A stretch of DNA of 64,000 bases from Aquila chrysaetos chrysaetos (lineage: Eukaryota; Chordata; Aves; Accipitriformes; Accipitridae): positions 76,112,742 to 76,176,741 of the forward strand of contig NC_044007.1 in assembly GCF_900496995.4 (NCBI RefSeq), given 5' to 3'. The position numbers were made by a program, and so were the translations under genes. Each line of letters begins with the position of its first letter. The stretch's first letter is position 1. This document shows positions 1 to 11,999 of this stretch, in pieces. The notes beneath the pieces are model-generated. The model had not been told where the DNA came from, ran no database searches, and saw only the letters and a list, made by a program, of their open reading frames with translations.

Positions 1-3000
1 TTTAGGTCAGAAATAGTAACATGTTAAAAATGCTATCACAGGAAAGGATTTGGTCACTCCTAAGCTTGAATGCTGCAGGTAATCCCACCAGCAGCAAATA
101 CAGCTTCCTTGGTTAGGTGCTGTAAGACAAAATTCAGTGCAGGTCTCCTTCTTCTTGTTCTTAGTGTTGCCTGAAGGCCCTGGGTCTGTAGCCCCTCCTT
201 ACTAAGGCTCCTTTAGTGTAGTAAGTTGTATGGGCACTTACTTTTCAGTGTAAGGGATCCAAAACTGGATTTTGAGTTAATAAGATCCTCCAGGCTTTGC
301 ATTGCAAAGGTTCTGGTTCTGGGTGCTTGTCACTGTATAGAACTAAAGTTTACAAAAGAGTTATTCATGGATAAACTTCTGAGTATTGAATTCCCATGGG
401 TAAAAATTGTAAGAACAGCTGCAAGATGAGATGTCACCTTCACTGCGACAGCAAAAAAATTACGAAAAATCCTGCTGGCTCAGTCACAGCTTGAGCTAAA
501 AATGGAGGGGGAGTTCAGCTGTCTACAGTAGGAAGTTAGACTGGGTGTTCATTCCCTTCTCTTGTTAATGGGAGTTGTGTATCCTCTTATATTGTCATCC
601 AGGTGCTGTTGAATTCCTGGTAGCAGCTTAATTTAACCCTAGGTGGATGGAAATTTTACTGTAAACCCATTTGTAATGAAGTCTAATTATAGGTATGACC
701 CTTCCATATAATAACTTTCTATGAATGCTTTTAGTAGTCATCATTTGGGAAGTAATCATGCATCAGCATTTTGGTGTCTATCAGGCAAGCACGTTTGAAG
801 CTCTTCACCCCCTCATCCCTTCTTTTACCCTGCTTCACAGCTCGGAAACTGGGTTCTTACTGGATGAAATTAATTCAGGAGATGTGCTCCAGCACAAGTT
901 GGCGTTCAGTCCGTGGAACCAGGCTAGAGCTCATCCCGAGTTAAAAGAAAAACCTCAAAATGTGTCTGGTGAAGACGTCGTGTCCTCAGCACCAAGTATT
1001 TTCATCTGTATAGCTGCTCATATCGGTCCACACTGTTTGCTAGTGCAGACACAGCCTACGTCTAGAGGTATACGTGTCACCCAGGTTAGTCCCCGACATG
1101 TCTTTCCTGACACTTGTAGCTGGACAGTCTGCAGGCTGGTTTCTTTTTGAAGGGCTGAAAGAAGGACAGTGAGCTCCTTTTTTCCCCAGTGCATCTCTCA
1201 GTCTACATTTTCGCCTCATACTCTTACCTCAGTTCAACCAGAGGGAAGAGTCCGATACATGCCCGATTCACCTGGTCCTTTGTCTTGTCTTTTTGAGTAA
1301 GATGTTGAAATGAGGTGAAAAATGGTATCACCGGGGAAATTGAATGGAGAATTTGGATTTGGTACCTTTATTCCTTGTACAGGTATAAATCAATGTTCAG
1401 GGCTTAGAGAAATCTAGTCTCCTGTCTCAAATAAAATTTGTAGGTCTCCCCTTTTTTACATGTTTTTATTAACTTCTTTTTTTTTTACTGAGCTCAGAGT
1501 ATTACTCAACCATAAAGCCAGCATTAAATCGCTTTGATTAGATATTTAATTTTAAATAATACTGGCTGTCTGCATGAGCTATTTGACTTACGGAACTTCA
1601 TTATAGATTCTTTTTTTCTTGTACAGACAGCCTGCTAATGTTGGTCCTGCAAAGGGTTGGACCAAAAGACCTTTTGACATGCACATCAATCTACAGAGTT
1701 CTGAACCTGGCAAGATTCAACTTCCCCAGCTCATACAAGTGATTTGCACAATTTATGCTACATTTACCACAGCCAAAAATTGGCACTTTGTAAGTGTGTA
1801 GGAAAAAGGAAGAGAATGAGAGACGTGTTTATGAAACGATGGAAAATGCCACCCCAAGATAATGTGTGATGTTTTCCCTCTAACCTCTCCAGAAAAGAAA
1901 GAAGCAGTTCTGTTGTTCGGTGCTGCTTAGCATTGAGCACGTGGTTTAATTTAAATGCAAAGATCTGCACAAATCTTGATTTGAGTCAGTTTGAATGAAA
2001 TGTTCATAAATTGGTTCTTCGTTGGTGCAATGGGAAAAGTAGTTGTCTTCTACAACAGTCAATTAGCAACTTTTACACATTTAGAATATTTATTTGTGTA
2101 CTGTTTCTCCACTTATCTCTAATCCTCTGTTGAGTTACATGTGCATTATGTGTGCCAATGCGCTTTGCCTCTGAGACCTGTTAAGATTTATGAGACTATT
2201 CCTATTCTTACTCCATTTGTTGCTGTTGAGCACACACAATAAAATACGCTATACCCCTGCTATAGCTGTAGCTGCCATAATGGTTGCATTTCCCCACTTG
2301 CAGAAAATGACCTTTGCAATGACAGAGTTCATTTTTTAAAGATAAAATGAAACAAAGACATTCCTGATTTTTCAGTAATTTTCACCTGGATTTGGTGCAA
2401 CATTGTTCCGATGTGCTGTTCTTTTTTTTTTTGCTGAGTAGGGTGTGGAGTTTGATTCATTGCTGATGTCTTCATTTGGCTGGAGAAAGTTTCCATGCAG
2501 TTGGAATTCCCAGCGTTGTTCATCAAAGTATGCTAAGATGGATGAACCTTTCTAAGAGCAAAAAGGTACTTCTTTTTTTTGTCGTTGTTACTAAATATTA
2601 TGAAGTATTTGTTAGATTTGGTTAAGTACTAACAGGCTACATGATGATGCACCAGATATAAAAGTCACTCTCCTGTGTTTGTCTACCAATTTGAGGATTT
2701 TTTGGTTCTTGTTTAAACAGTTTTCTGATGTGTTGCAATATTGAAGACTCCTTAAAAAGAGAGATAAAATAGAACTACTTAACAGGAATATTGTGTTTTT
2801 CACACTTAAGGAGTTTAAGAACAAGCTCACTTCCACTGTCTGTTCCCTCCCATCACTCACTCCGTATGTACGGGAGCGCACGCACACTTCATCGTTTCAG
2901 GAAGTCAGGAATAGTTAAAAATGCATCTTTACCACGGGATCCTTTTCCATTTTTAAAAGTAGCTTTTTTTGTCCTGTAAAATAGGAACTTTCAGAAAGTC

Positions 3001-5384
3001 AGGGTCTAAGTTTTGACGCAGTCACAACAGCTATATGCAGTCCAGTGCTGGAAGCAATGTCAGATCCAGCTCCAGATAACGCTGTCTTCAGCCAATTTTT
3101 TTTCCTTTTGCTTTTTTTCTTCTTTAGTTTTTTGTCTATAGACTGATAAAAGCATGTACATGCCATGTCTCTTTTCTGAGGTCATTATTGTGCTCGAAGC
3201 CCTAAAGGTTTCCCCCTGAACAAAGCATAGTGGTGTTGCAGTTGAACATCAGATTGAAAGAGGACATTATTCATACACAAACACCACTGTCCAGTTGGCA
3301 ATTCAGGAGTTGAAAAAGGAAACCTTATTGAAAGAACAAGACTGTGGAACATCATTGTCTTCTACATCCTAACCTGTGTTTACTGCGATAGGAACAAAGC
3401 AAACACAGTGCAAATATGCATGGGTTTCCTTTGTCTCGTTTCATGCATTCAACAGAGGAGTTTCTGTCAGAAGCGCTGGGATCTGTCCCTTGTCGTGCTT
3501 GGCACAGGGAAGTGGGTCATGACTTGAGGGTTCTGGTTTGGGTGGCACCACTGATGGGTTGCGTCACTTTTTTTTTTTTTGCCTTGCAATAAACCGAAAT
3601 GTGGTTTGATTTAGCCAGTACTCGAGATGGCAAACCGAGTGCCCCCACTACGGCGGCGAGCAAAGGCTCCGCAGGTGAATGAACGGCAGTTGAGGTGGAG
3701 AGCGATTCGTGATTCAGCCTGTGCGCAGCTACGGTCCCCAGATCCCAGTGGCCCGTGCAGTTTCATCTCCTTCTTAAACAGAGGTAATGGTAAAGGGAGA
3801 GGGAAACGGATGCGTCTGCCCTCTGACAAAACCTAGGAGTGAGGCACGCGTAACCAAAGAGCTGCAGCCTTCCCTTCCCCAGCAACACCTAACAGTGCAA
3901 GCGACGTACAGGAGGCACCTCCGTAAGCAGGAGGTCCACCAAAACCGCTGGTACGTCTGGATTTTGGAAGTCACCAGAGAGACCCCGAGGCTGCAATACA
4001 GCTACATGGTCGGTTAACGTGCCCAAGACCAGACTGGACTATCCCCGCTGTAGCCCCTTTGCTGGTAAAATCCAGCCCTCAGTCCTTCAGTCAGCCACGG
4101 CGGTGCGTGTACCCGGCGCGTTCCCTAACGAGCCGACGCTGAGCACAGAGCGGTGGTTTGGCTGCCTGCACAGTGCCTGTCCCCTCGTTCATTAGCCTCG
4201 CTGCTAATGTTCCGGACTTTGCAGCTTATGGAAGGAACTGTCAGAGGCAATTTGCAGATAGCCGGTGCTGCAGAAGTGCAAAGAGCTGTATTTTTATGTG
4301 TTGATGAATAATTTAGCAACAATCCTGTGTTATGTAAAATTACCGCTTTACTGCTGCTGGGGCCAGTGTTCGTACAAAGTGTTCTTCTAAGCCCAGTTAT
4401 ACAAGTTAAAGCTTGCTAGTTTTATCCTATGCCTCTGTCATTAGAGAGAATTTTTCCAGGTTCAAACCGGGAATCGGAGCAGGTCTTTCATTCCAGGAGA
4501 GGGCCGTTCCCCTTCTCATTCTCATTTACAGTCCTGATCATCCTACCTGTTTTCCAAATAGTCAGTTTTGCACTAGGTTGCATATTAGTGCTGGTTTTCT
4601 CCCCAGAGAAGGATGCTGTGTAATGTTTTTCCATATAAACGCCGTGGCAATCATCCATCCTCGCAGACTTTTGCTTTATATTAAGGAGCAGGCTAAGACC
4701 CATTTCCATGCAGAGTGACCCCCTACCCTGTGGATGAAGCCTGTGCACTGATGTGGGCAGGGAACATGGAATATGGACGGATTTAGATATATCTTGTTTT
4801 GGCTTCAGGTTGGAAATTGTTCCTTTGGGATTCTACCTCTTCTATGCTCAGAGCGGGATTAAAAGGTTAGGGAATGAAAACAAAGAGCAGTATTATTGCC
4901 ACCCAAAAGCATGCTTGTAAGGATAAAGTGAGATTGAAAAGCTGCGGTAATTCAACACCAGGACACGACCAGAAAAGGAGAAACTTGCAGGTTTCCTTAA
5001 GACTCTGCATCTCAGCTACTGCTTCTGCTGTATTCTACAAGTGTTGCCAAGAGATGCTTAGTTGAAAATGCAAATATGTTCAAGGCTGAAGGATCAAAGA
5101 GCAATTAAATTAAAAACTGCTGACAGGTCAATCTTAATAGTCATTTCCATGCTGAAATAAGTCAATAAATCTTAGCTTGCAATAAATCTTACCACATAAA
5201 GGTGGGCTTGCATAACAGGAAAATGTAGTAAAATATAGCAATATATTTTATGCAAATGCTTTTTAAAAGTAATGAGTAGCATGTTTTATTCATCTTGTCC
5301 TGGCATCAAAGCGGTCAAGAAGACATTGGACTTCTGGAATGGGTTAATCCTTCACAGCAGCGGTATGCTGAGCAGGCAGAATGT
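1..5384. other. non-coding stretch, no gene recognised
   Basis: Mixed-composition single-copy-looking DNA with short T-runs and scattered AATAAA words. Frames open for up to about 140 codons occur (for example 725-1150 on the plus strand), but none shows a recognisable domain or a convincing splice-site pair. Apart from a possible CR1 tail near 1.65 kb I see no identifiable element. It could be intron or intergenic sequence; nothing here separates the two. Confidence 0.6.
1645..1690 (+). mobile_element. possible CR1 3' tail fragment
   Basis: The segment contains GGGTTGGACCAAAAGACC followed by TTTTGA. This resembles the final part of CR1 LINEs, where a GGGTTGGACTAGATGACC-like stretch precedes the terminal short repeats. 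The usual ATTCTATG-type terminal repeat is not seen after it. The match is about 30 bases, so chance or another repeat family remains possible. Confidence 0.3.
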
Positions 5385-5623
5385 CTTCTATTTATATTAC
5401 TATTTACTTATATTTGTAAATACAAGCCTTAATTGAGCTCCTGAGCCCTGCTGTGTTTGGTACTGTGCAAACACAACGTGAGGGACTGTCCCTGCCCCAC
5501 AGACCTTTACAAACTAGAAAAGTCAGAAGGAGAGGAGGACGGGAGCAAAGCAGTCGGGTGACTTGCCTCAGGTCACCCGAGATGTTAGTGGCAGAGGCAA
5601 AACTGGAGCTCGGGACTCCTGTG
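5385..5623 (-). mobile_element. MIR/CORE-SINE-like amniote repeat, reverse orientation
   Basis: Read on the plus strand, the order of landmarks is: an ATTTATATTACT-like start, TACTGTGCAAACACAA, GACTGTCCCTGCCCCA, a CTTTACAAACTAG block, GGTGACTTGCCTCAGGTCAC, and TTAGTGGCAGAGGC near the end. The ACTTGCC-AGGTCAC-GTGGCAGAG series is the reverse complement of the MIR/CORE-SINE core. The upstream GTCCCTGCCCC-TTTACA-CTAG part is typical of a repeat I know from turtles, crocodilians and birds. The copy is strongly diverged, hence old. The exact family name is uncertain. Two other copies of the same upstream module lie at 38.9 and 60.9 kb in the opposite orientation. Confidence 0.68.
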
Positions 5624-7159
5624 TCATACTTTGGCCCTGTTCTCCAAGTCATGCAGCTTCCTGGCCTATATACTAAATACAGTATGTACGGGTCAAATAA
5701 GAAGAAAACTCACCCGCTCATGGTATGGTTCAAGCTTCAGAGAGGCAGGGAAAGCAGCTGTTCAGCTGGCTTTCATACCAGACACCTTAATGTACCCTTC
5801 TGTTTTTATTTGTTCTCCCAAATGCATAAAGTAGGAAATACTAGATAATATTCCTAGGTACTTGTATCTATAACTAGACACATCTCCAACAAACACATAA
5901 TCCAAGAGGGAGTTGGAATCCAGCTGCTAAATTTAAAACAGATTTTCTGCATGGTAGAAGTTCCCTGATGGTTAAATAGCCTCTATCTCCCTTACGGCTT
6001 CCCGCCCACCTGTAGCTGTGCTGCCCGCTAGCCCCAAGGGAAGACCCGAGGGGAAAAAGTTCCTGATATTGCCGCTTCAACAGCACCCGAGCGCTTTAAC
6101 AAGGACCTTTCTATTAGCCCCTGTATAAACACAGGACGGCAGCCCAGGCAGGCAGCTCCGGGTGGAGGGAGCACGGATCGTTTTAAATCATTTGCACGTT
6201 CTAAATCATTGGGCACAATCTGCGAAGAGTAGATCTTGTGTTACATGCTGCGCTTGGGAGGCAAGGGAGACTATTTCAGGCTAATAAAATTCCCAACAAG
6301 TGACCCGGCACAGGAGAAGTCCTGTTCTCAAGGAAAAGCCTTACATCAGCACAGGCTCACAACTCGCCCTTCTTTTCACAGTGGAAAGACTGGGGACTTT
6401 AATCCCGATTCTAAAAACAAGTCAAAAGTTGGTGAGCACAGTAATTGCACAAGCAAAGAAAGGGCTGGGGGACAGCCTGTACTTCCCCATACACACACAC
6501 CTTTTTCTTTTTTTTTTTTTTTTGCATTGAATCTGAAGAGCTGTTCTTAGGTTTGTGTGGTCTCCGGCAAGATGCAGTACCTCACTTCCAGAGTGTTTTT
6601 CCTGGCGCTAACAGACCGCACAGAGCCCAACCCAGGGTAATAACGTGCTGCATGTTCCCAAACCCGGGAACAAAAGGTGAGGATTTCTTGTTTTCCTCGG
6701 GATGCTGATCTCATGTTACATTACTGAGGGTGCAACGTGAATGAGATTGCAAAACTGATTTCAACCAGGTCCCTTCGTGTACCTTTTCCTTTAACCGGAA
6801 GAAAGTTTTCCACCGTTACCAAAAATGGGAAAAATGTGCATTTGCTTCATATGCCTGGGACAGGGAATTGTCACCAATAATCAAAGGTGGCATTAGAAAA
6901 AACAGGTTAACTTTCCAGGGGAGGTTTCTCCCAAGAGCAGGTAATGTTATTCTCCACAGCGGCAAACCAGTCCAGCACTGGAGTCTGCCAGCGAAATACC
7001 AAAAGGAAGGCGTAAACCTGGTTTCGTAAGAAATACATCCCAGCGCTACCTGACCTGTGCCTAGGAGCAGGTTTTATTTTTAAGTGCGTGAGGCAGAATT
7101 ATCGGAGATGAAGAACCATGAGTCAGACCCGCAAAATCACGAGACCGCTCTCCAGCTCG
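5624..7159. other. non-coding stretch upstream of a CpG island
   Basis: No gene recognised. It holds an (AC)n/T-run at about 6491-6523 and several short frames that do not resemble known proteins. GC content rises toward the CpG island that starts near 7.16 kb. If the island is a promoter, part of this stretch could be transcribed or regulatory, but I see no decisive initiation or splice signal. Confidence 0.5.
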
Positions 7160-7570
7160 GTGAGGGCTGCATCTTTCTGTTCTCCAGGGAACGGCTTCTG
7201 CCGCCCGGTTCGGTCCGCCGGATTTCTGAAGCTCCGGTGCCTGTCCGTGGGGTGCGGGTACGAGCGCCAGCGCCGTCCTCTCCCGCCTCGTCCCCCCCGG
7301 CTGTGCTGCGGGAGCGGGCCGGGAGACCCGGACCGTCCCCGAAGGCAGCGGGTCCGGGAGAAGGGACGTTGCGTCGGCGCAGCCCTCGGCCAGCCCTGGC
7401 GAGCGCGGCTCCTCGCTCGGATCTCCGCGCGGGGCATTAGCTGCTGCTTAAAAGGGAAAAGAAACGGAATAAGAAGGATTAAAGCACAGCGTTCCCCGCG
7501 AGCACTGTCGTCATGCCGGGAAGCCTCCCTGCCTGTCAGGCGGCCGAGTATTTGACCCACATTTGCCACT
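7160..7570. promoter_or_regulatory. CpG island, candidate promoter of unknown transcript
   Basis: I count about 35 CpG dinucleotides in 7201-7440, roughly one every seven bases, in sequence that is about 70 percent G+C. This is close to the density expected without CpG loss, while the flanks are CpG-poor. Such islands usually mark unmethylated promoters in vertebrate germline DNA. Frames of 118 to 148 codons are open on both strands across the island. They are Arg/Pro/Ser-rich and are explained by the GC bias, so I do not call them genes. A CTCG|GTGAGG donor-like sequence lies at the left edge on the plus strand. Direction of transcription cannot be decided. It could also be an orphan enhancer island. 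Confidence 0.7.
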
Positions 7571-7685
7571 GAGCGCGGAAAGGTAGTCCAAGCCAGTGCT
7601 CAAAAAATATCCAGCCAGATTACTTATTAAGATGGTTTTTATAGCGTTGAGAGGGAAAAAAGGAGCCTGTCTAAAGTTTTTGCTC

Positions 7686-7960
7686 GGGCCTGGTCAACTC
7701 GTAGGTTTTGTGCTGGTGCAGCTATTTCCATTAGAGGTGTGATATTTTTTGCCGAATAAGATAAACCAATATAACCGCTAGTTGGGGACGCTGTTGTGCT
7801 GGCACAAAGGTGCTTTATACCAGTACAGCTTACTCGCCTGCTTGTATGGAAATAGAAATTTCGGCATAAATAAGCATCTTTATACTGGTATAACTGTTTC
7901 TACCCTAGGGAAATTATACCATTTTTACTATACCAGTGTAGTTCCAATTTTGTGTGCAGC
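7686..7960. mobile_element. old palindromic DNA-transposon-like (MITE-like) repeat
   Basis: The element opens with GGGCCTGGTC and GTGCTGGTGCAGCTAT. It contains the mirrored arms GGTGCTTTATACCAGTACAG and AAGCATCTTTATACTGGTAT and then a TTATACC...TATACCAGTGTAG block. A series of TATACCGGTATA-like units arranged as inverted repeats is characteristic of a short non-autonomous repeat common in turtles and crocodilians and present in birds. The copy is diverged and interrupted. The family name and the superfamily (probably hAT-like) are from memory and not certain. It starts about 120 bp after the CpG island. Confidence 0.6.
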
Positions 7961-10900
7961 CCAGCCTTCGCAGTGGTACACCTTCTGTGTAGAAGAGCCC
8001 TCGCAGTGACCAGTGCCTCGCCGTGCCAAAAAGCTGCAGAAAGTCAATGAGATTATTCACGTATTAGTTACTCCACTGGATCAGGCTATCAAAATCTGGT
8101 GGAGGCGGAGGAGGAGGGGTGCATTCGTTTACTTTTGTTGGCCAGTAAAACAGTCCACGTATCTGGCATTGACTGGCAATGGTTTTGCTGGTATCTAGAG
8201 GCAGCGGACAGATAAAATGAGAGTAAATTTTTTGTAGCGCATTACAACAGGAAGAGTTACTGTTACAATGTCTGCCTAAGTTCGTTTTATGGAAGAATAA
8301 AGCCTTGGTTGCAGAAGGATGTCACCGATTGTCTCTCTGCTTTGGAAATGAGCATCTTCCCCTTGCTCACACATGGGTATCTCCAATTCACCCTAGCACA
8401 ATGTAGAAGCAGAAAGCCATTATCCTGTGAGAGAATAGCCTATTCAGTCGTCATCACTTACAGACAGTATATGCTGAGCAAAAAAAGGAGAAATGCAACT
8501 TTAAGGGTAGTCAGCAGTTATGCGAAGCTTTTCACCTTAAAATGCCTTGCAAACTCTAGTTATATTTAAACTCATACCACGGGAGTACGTATGTGCGAGT
8601 CTATCTGTGTGGGTGCTCTATCCTTTTCTATGTGCTCTACATAAACATGCAAGGAAGATGGGCAGCACTCGGCAGGTCAGCGTACGTAACTTGAAAACGA
8701 GCGGACGGTGCATAGGCAGTGGTTGGAGAACAGTCGCGCTCCTGCCGTCAGGGCTCCTGGGGGACGGGGGAAGGACACTGTCTCACAGCCTCTGGTCGCG
8801 CTCAAAAATGGAGTCAGCCTCTCCATTTAGGTGCTGAGAAAGGTAACTTGAAGAATGGGCTGGAAATGATTTTTAAATACCTGCTGACAGTGTGGTTACT
8901 TAGGGTGTTATTGATAGAGTATGCAAGTTGGTGACCCAAGTCCTTTCCCAGTATATACAAATTCAGTTTTCCTCTCTTTGCCTTTAATAATTTAGAGGTC
9001 GTTTTGGTAATGTGAAAAAGAGATTAATTCACTTGCTGCCCTGATGGCCATTATGAGAAAATCACAAAGTCAGAGCAGTGGCTTGATTTTTATGACTGAA
9101 TTCTTCTGCAGACATGGGTCTATTATTCAGCTGCAGAGCACTGTGGCCCTTGAAGCCAAGTTGCAGGGTGAAGGTCACTGCTCTGCCAGTAACCACATTG
9201 CAGTTACATGAAGTTTTAATCAGCAAATACTGGGCGAACATAGCTCTGGTACTGTACGGCTAAATATAATGGAATTTGCCCCACAGATGACTGTAGGTCC
9301 TCGTTGTTAAATCAGCTCTGCCTATTTACCTTTCAGCTGCAGCTTAAACATATGAAATGTGTCGTAATCCAGCTTTTCCCACATCAGAGGCTTGAAGAAA
9401 CCACTTTCCTGTAGCATTGTATATAAAGAGGTAACGTTTCTTCATTTGCCTCACATATCAAAATTCAAGGCAATCATTCATTCATTCTACATCATAAATA
9501 ATACATGTAGCCAACCAAACACAAAAGGCTGTACTTCTGTCTGCTTTCCCTCCACTCTTTAATAAGATCATCTGAATTTCAAGATGAAATGTGCAGTCTC
9601 ATATTTAAATCATTAGGTCCCTGTGTGGTATTTCATCTCATTTTTGCAAGATCAGGGTGGCCAACGTGGTCAAAGAAAGAAAGAAGATAAAGACTTTATC
9701 AGCAGAACAAATGTAACTGGTTCATGTTGAAGAGGAAATAGGTGATCCGTAGAGGGTAAAGGCTTGCCGGAGATTTGTGAGGGAGCTGTAAATCAGTGGT
9801 TGCAGACCACGGCGAGGTGCAACTCCCCTGTGGTACAGTGTCCCGCGGTAATGAGCCCTCAGCTCCTCTGTTGGCCCTTTCCTGGGTTTCAGTGTGTTTT
9901 GCTGAAAGGGTATCCAGGTCTTGGGCAGCAGTTGTGATCCTCCTGAACATATCGCTATTATAATAAGGCGGCAATTAACTTAACCCATCTATGCTAGCTT
10001 CCCTGGATGTGAAGCTGCAGATATTTATGGTGGGTTGCTGATTCGTAAAGGTGTTGCGGGTAATATTCGTGAGGCACTTTGTTGGTTAAAGGTGCAAAGT
10101 TGTCTTTACTGCCAGAAGATCTCAGCAAGGGATCGTATAAACGCACTGGGCGCAGGAGTATCTAATTAAATGCTGCAGCTCTTACTAGCTTTAACACAAG
10201 CAGGAGCAGGACCTCGATCACAATCCAAAAAAGAGTGAGACAAAAATTTGGCAGGCGAAGTACAATATATTCTCATGTCATCTTTATGTAAACATTTGGC
10301 CAAAAAAGGGAGGTCATCTATAAATCCAGATAGGCCCAGACAACTGAACTCTAAAGCTAGTTTACAGAAAAGGTTTCCAAAGCCCACATGGCCTTGTATG
10401 AGATTAAAAATGGATAAAAATGTTAACCCTGGACCACAAGAACCTGGGCAATGCCAGGACCACTCAGCAGTGACAGCTTAGGCACAGACTAGCTGCAGAA
10501 GTGCATGAATAGGGCATGTAGAATGGGTAACACTACCAGAAGTGTCAGGCCTTGCCCCCTAGTTACACCCGCAGTAAATTTTGCCCAGCTAGCTAAGTCT
10601 TCTGTGATGCCCGAAGCTGCTCTCCCTCTTCTGTGATGCCCCTTACAGGACCCTTCGGGAAGAAGAGAGATCACAAATAGAAGACCTTTAAAGAGGAGCT
10701 AACCATGCTGTGGTGGAGGTCTACCGACTGCAACCGCAGCTTGAACCCAAGTAAGTTCATTCAGTAATAGTCCAGTTTGGGCTAGTTGTGGTCTTTTGGG
10801 CAGGTTGCTTGTCCCTTCCACCCTGCCAAGCGACTCCAGGCACCTGCTGGCGCAGCTCTGGGCTGTGGCACGATGTGCTTCGCTCCCACCATCTCGCAGG

Positions 10901-11999
10901 CAGCCCCGTTTCCAGCTGTGATGCTGGAGGCAAGAGCAGACCTTGGCAGCTGGGATGGAGCTCGTGGCATCACTGCTTGGGGAAGAGGTCAGAGATTTTC
11001 AGAATGTCGTGTCTCCTCACAGCCAGCACAGCCAGACCACGGTGGTCAACAGACCGCTGACCGCAGAGCAGTCACTGGCCCACGCTGAAGATTATTCATG
11101 AGAGGAATAGGTTGTTTCCCCCTCCAATTACCTTTTTATTGCTGAAAGCAAAAAAGAAACAAAAATCCTTTAATGATATGTTTTTTCAAGTCCATGGGTT
11201 CAAGATAAACTAGCAGGCTTAGGAAAAAAATGCCCACAGAGGACAAAGTGAAGAATTATGACTATCCAAAAACGCCGCATATTCTTTCCTACTGCTTTTT
11301 CTCTCTTCTCTAAGCTGCTGAAAGAAGATAGGCTGACAGACATGTTCCTGAACAACCCTTTGTACATGACATATCTAGAAATTGAATGAGTTGTATTGAC
11401 TGCCTTATATCTAAATTAATCACAACCCAGATGGAATGGGGAAGATGTTACACACTCACGCACACACACAAGCAGGAGTCATACCTCCTGAGGATGTTAA
11501 AAAGGAAACCTGTGAAGTGATGGATGAAAAAATAAGAGTCCTCTCTGCATTTGTTTAAATATGCATCCTCTGCAGTGCTTATCTGAACCCTGAGCTCTTA
11601 GAGGCGCTGATAAGAAAAACAGACCTATTAAAGCCTCATTTGAAAATCTCCAGAACATGCACCCAGCCCCGTGTCAGCTGAAACCCTGCTGTCCCCAGAG
11701 CCCCCAGGCTCGCGCAGAAGCATTAGCCATGTCTGAAAAAGCGTGGTGTGTCGCTTCTCTGTGCCTCACCCCTCCCAGGCTCCCCCTCCATCGCCGGTGA
11801 GAGTCCACGGCTCCCCTCTCTCCTCTGCAAATACTGCTCACGCATCAATAAATATTTTCTTGTCTTCAGGTCTTGACTCCCAGCCCAACTTCATCCCTGG
11901 GTCTTGCGCCACGCGTTTTAAGCCAAAGACTGAGGTTTTCCTTAGAAACTCCCTCCCTAGCTTCCCCTGCTCTTCCTGGCAAGCAACCGGCTCGGCTGC
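7961..11999. other. non-coding stretch, no gene recognised
   Basis: Unremarkable sequence with a short (AC)n-like tract near 11455-11471. Open frames are below about 100 codons and none shows a family signature. I see no tRNA, snRNA or recognisable transposon. Confidence 0.55.

Noticed and set aside
7084..7569. Open frames of 118, 145 and 148 codons across the CpG island
   Set aside because: Three frames on two strands are open over the same bases, which is explained by GC bias. No conserved motif is visible in any of them.
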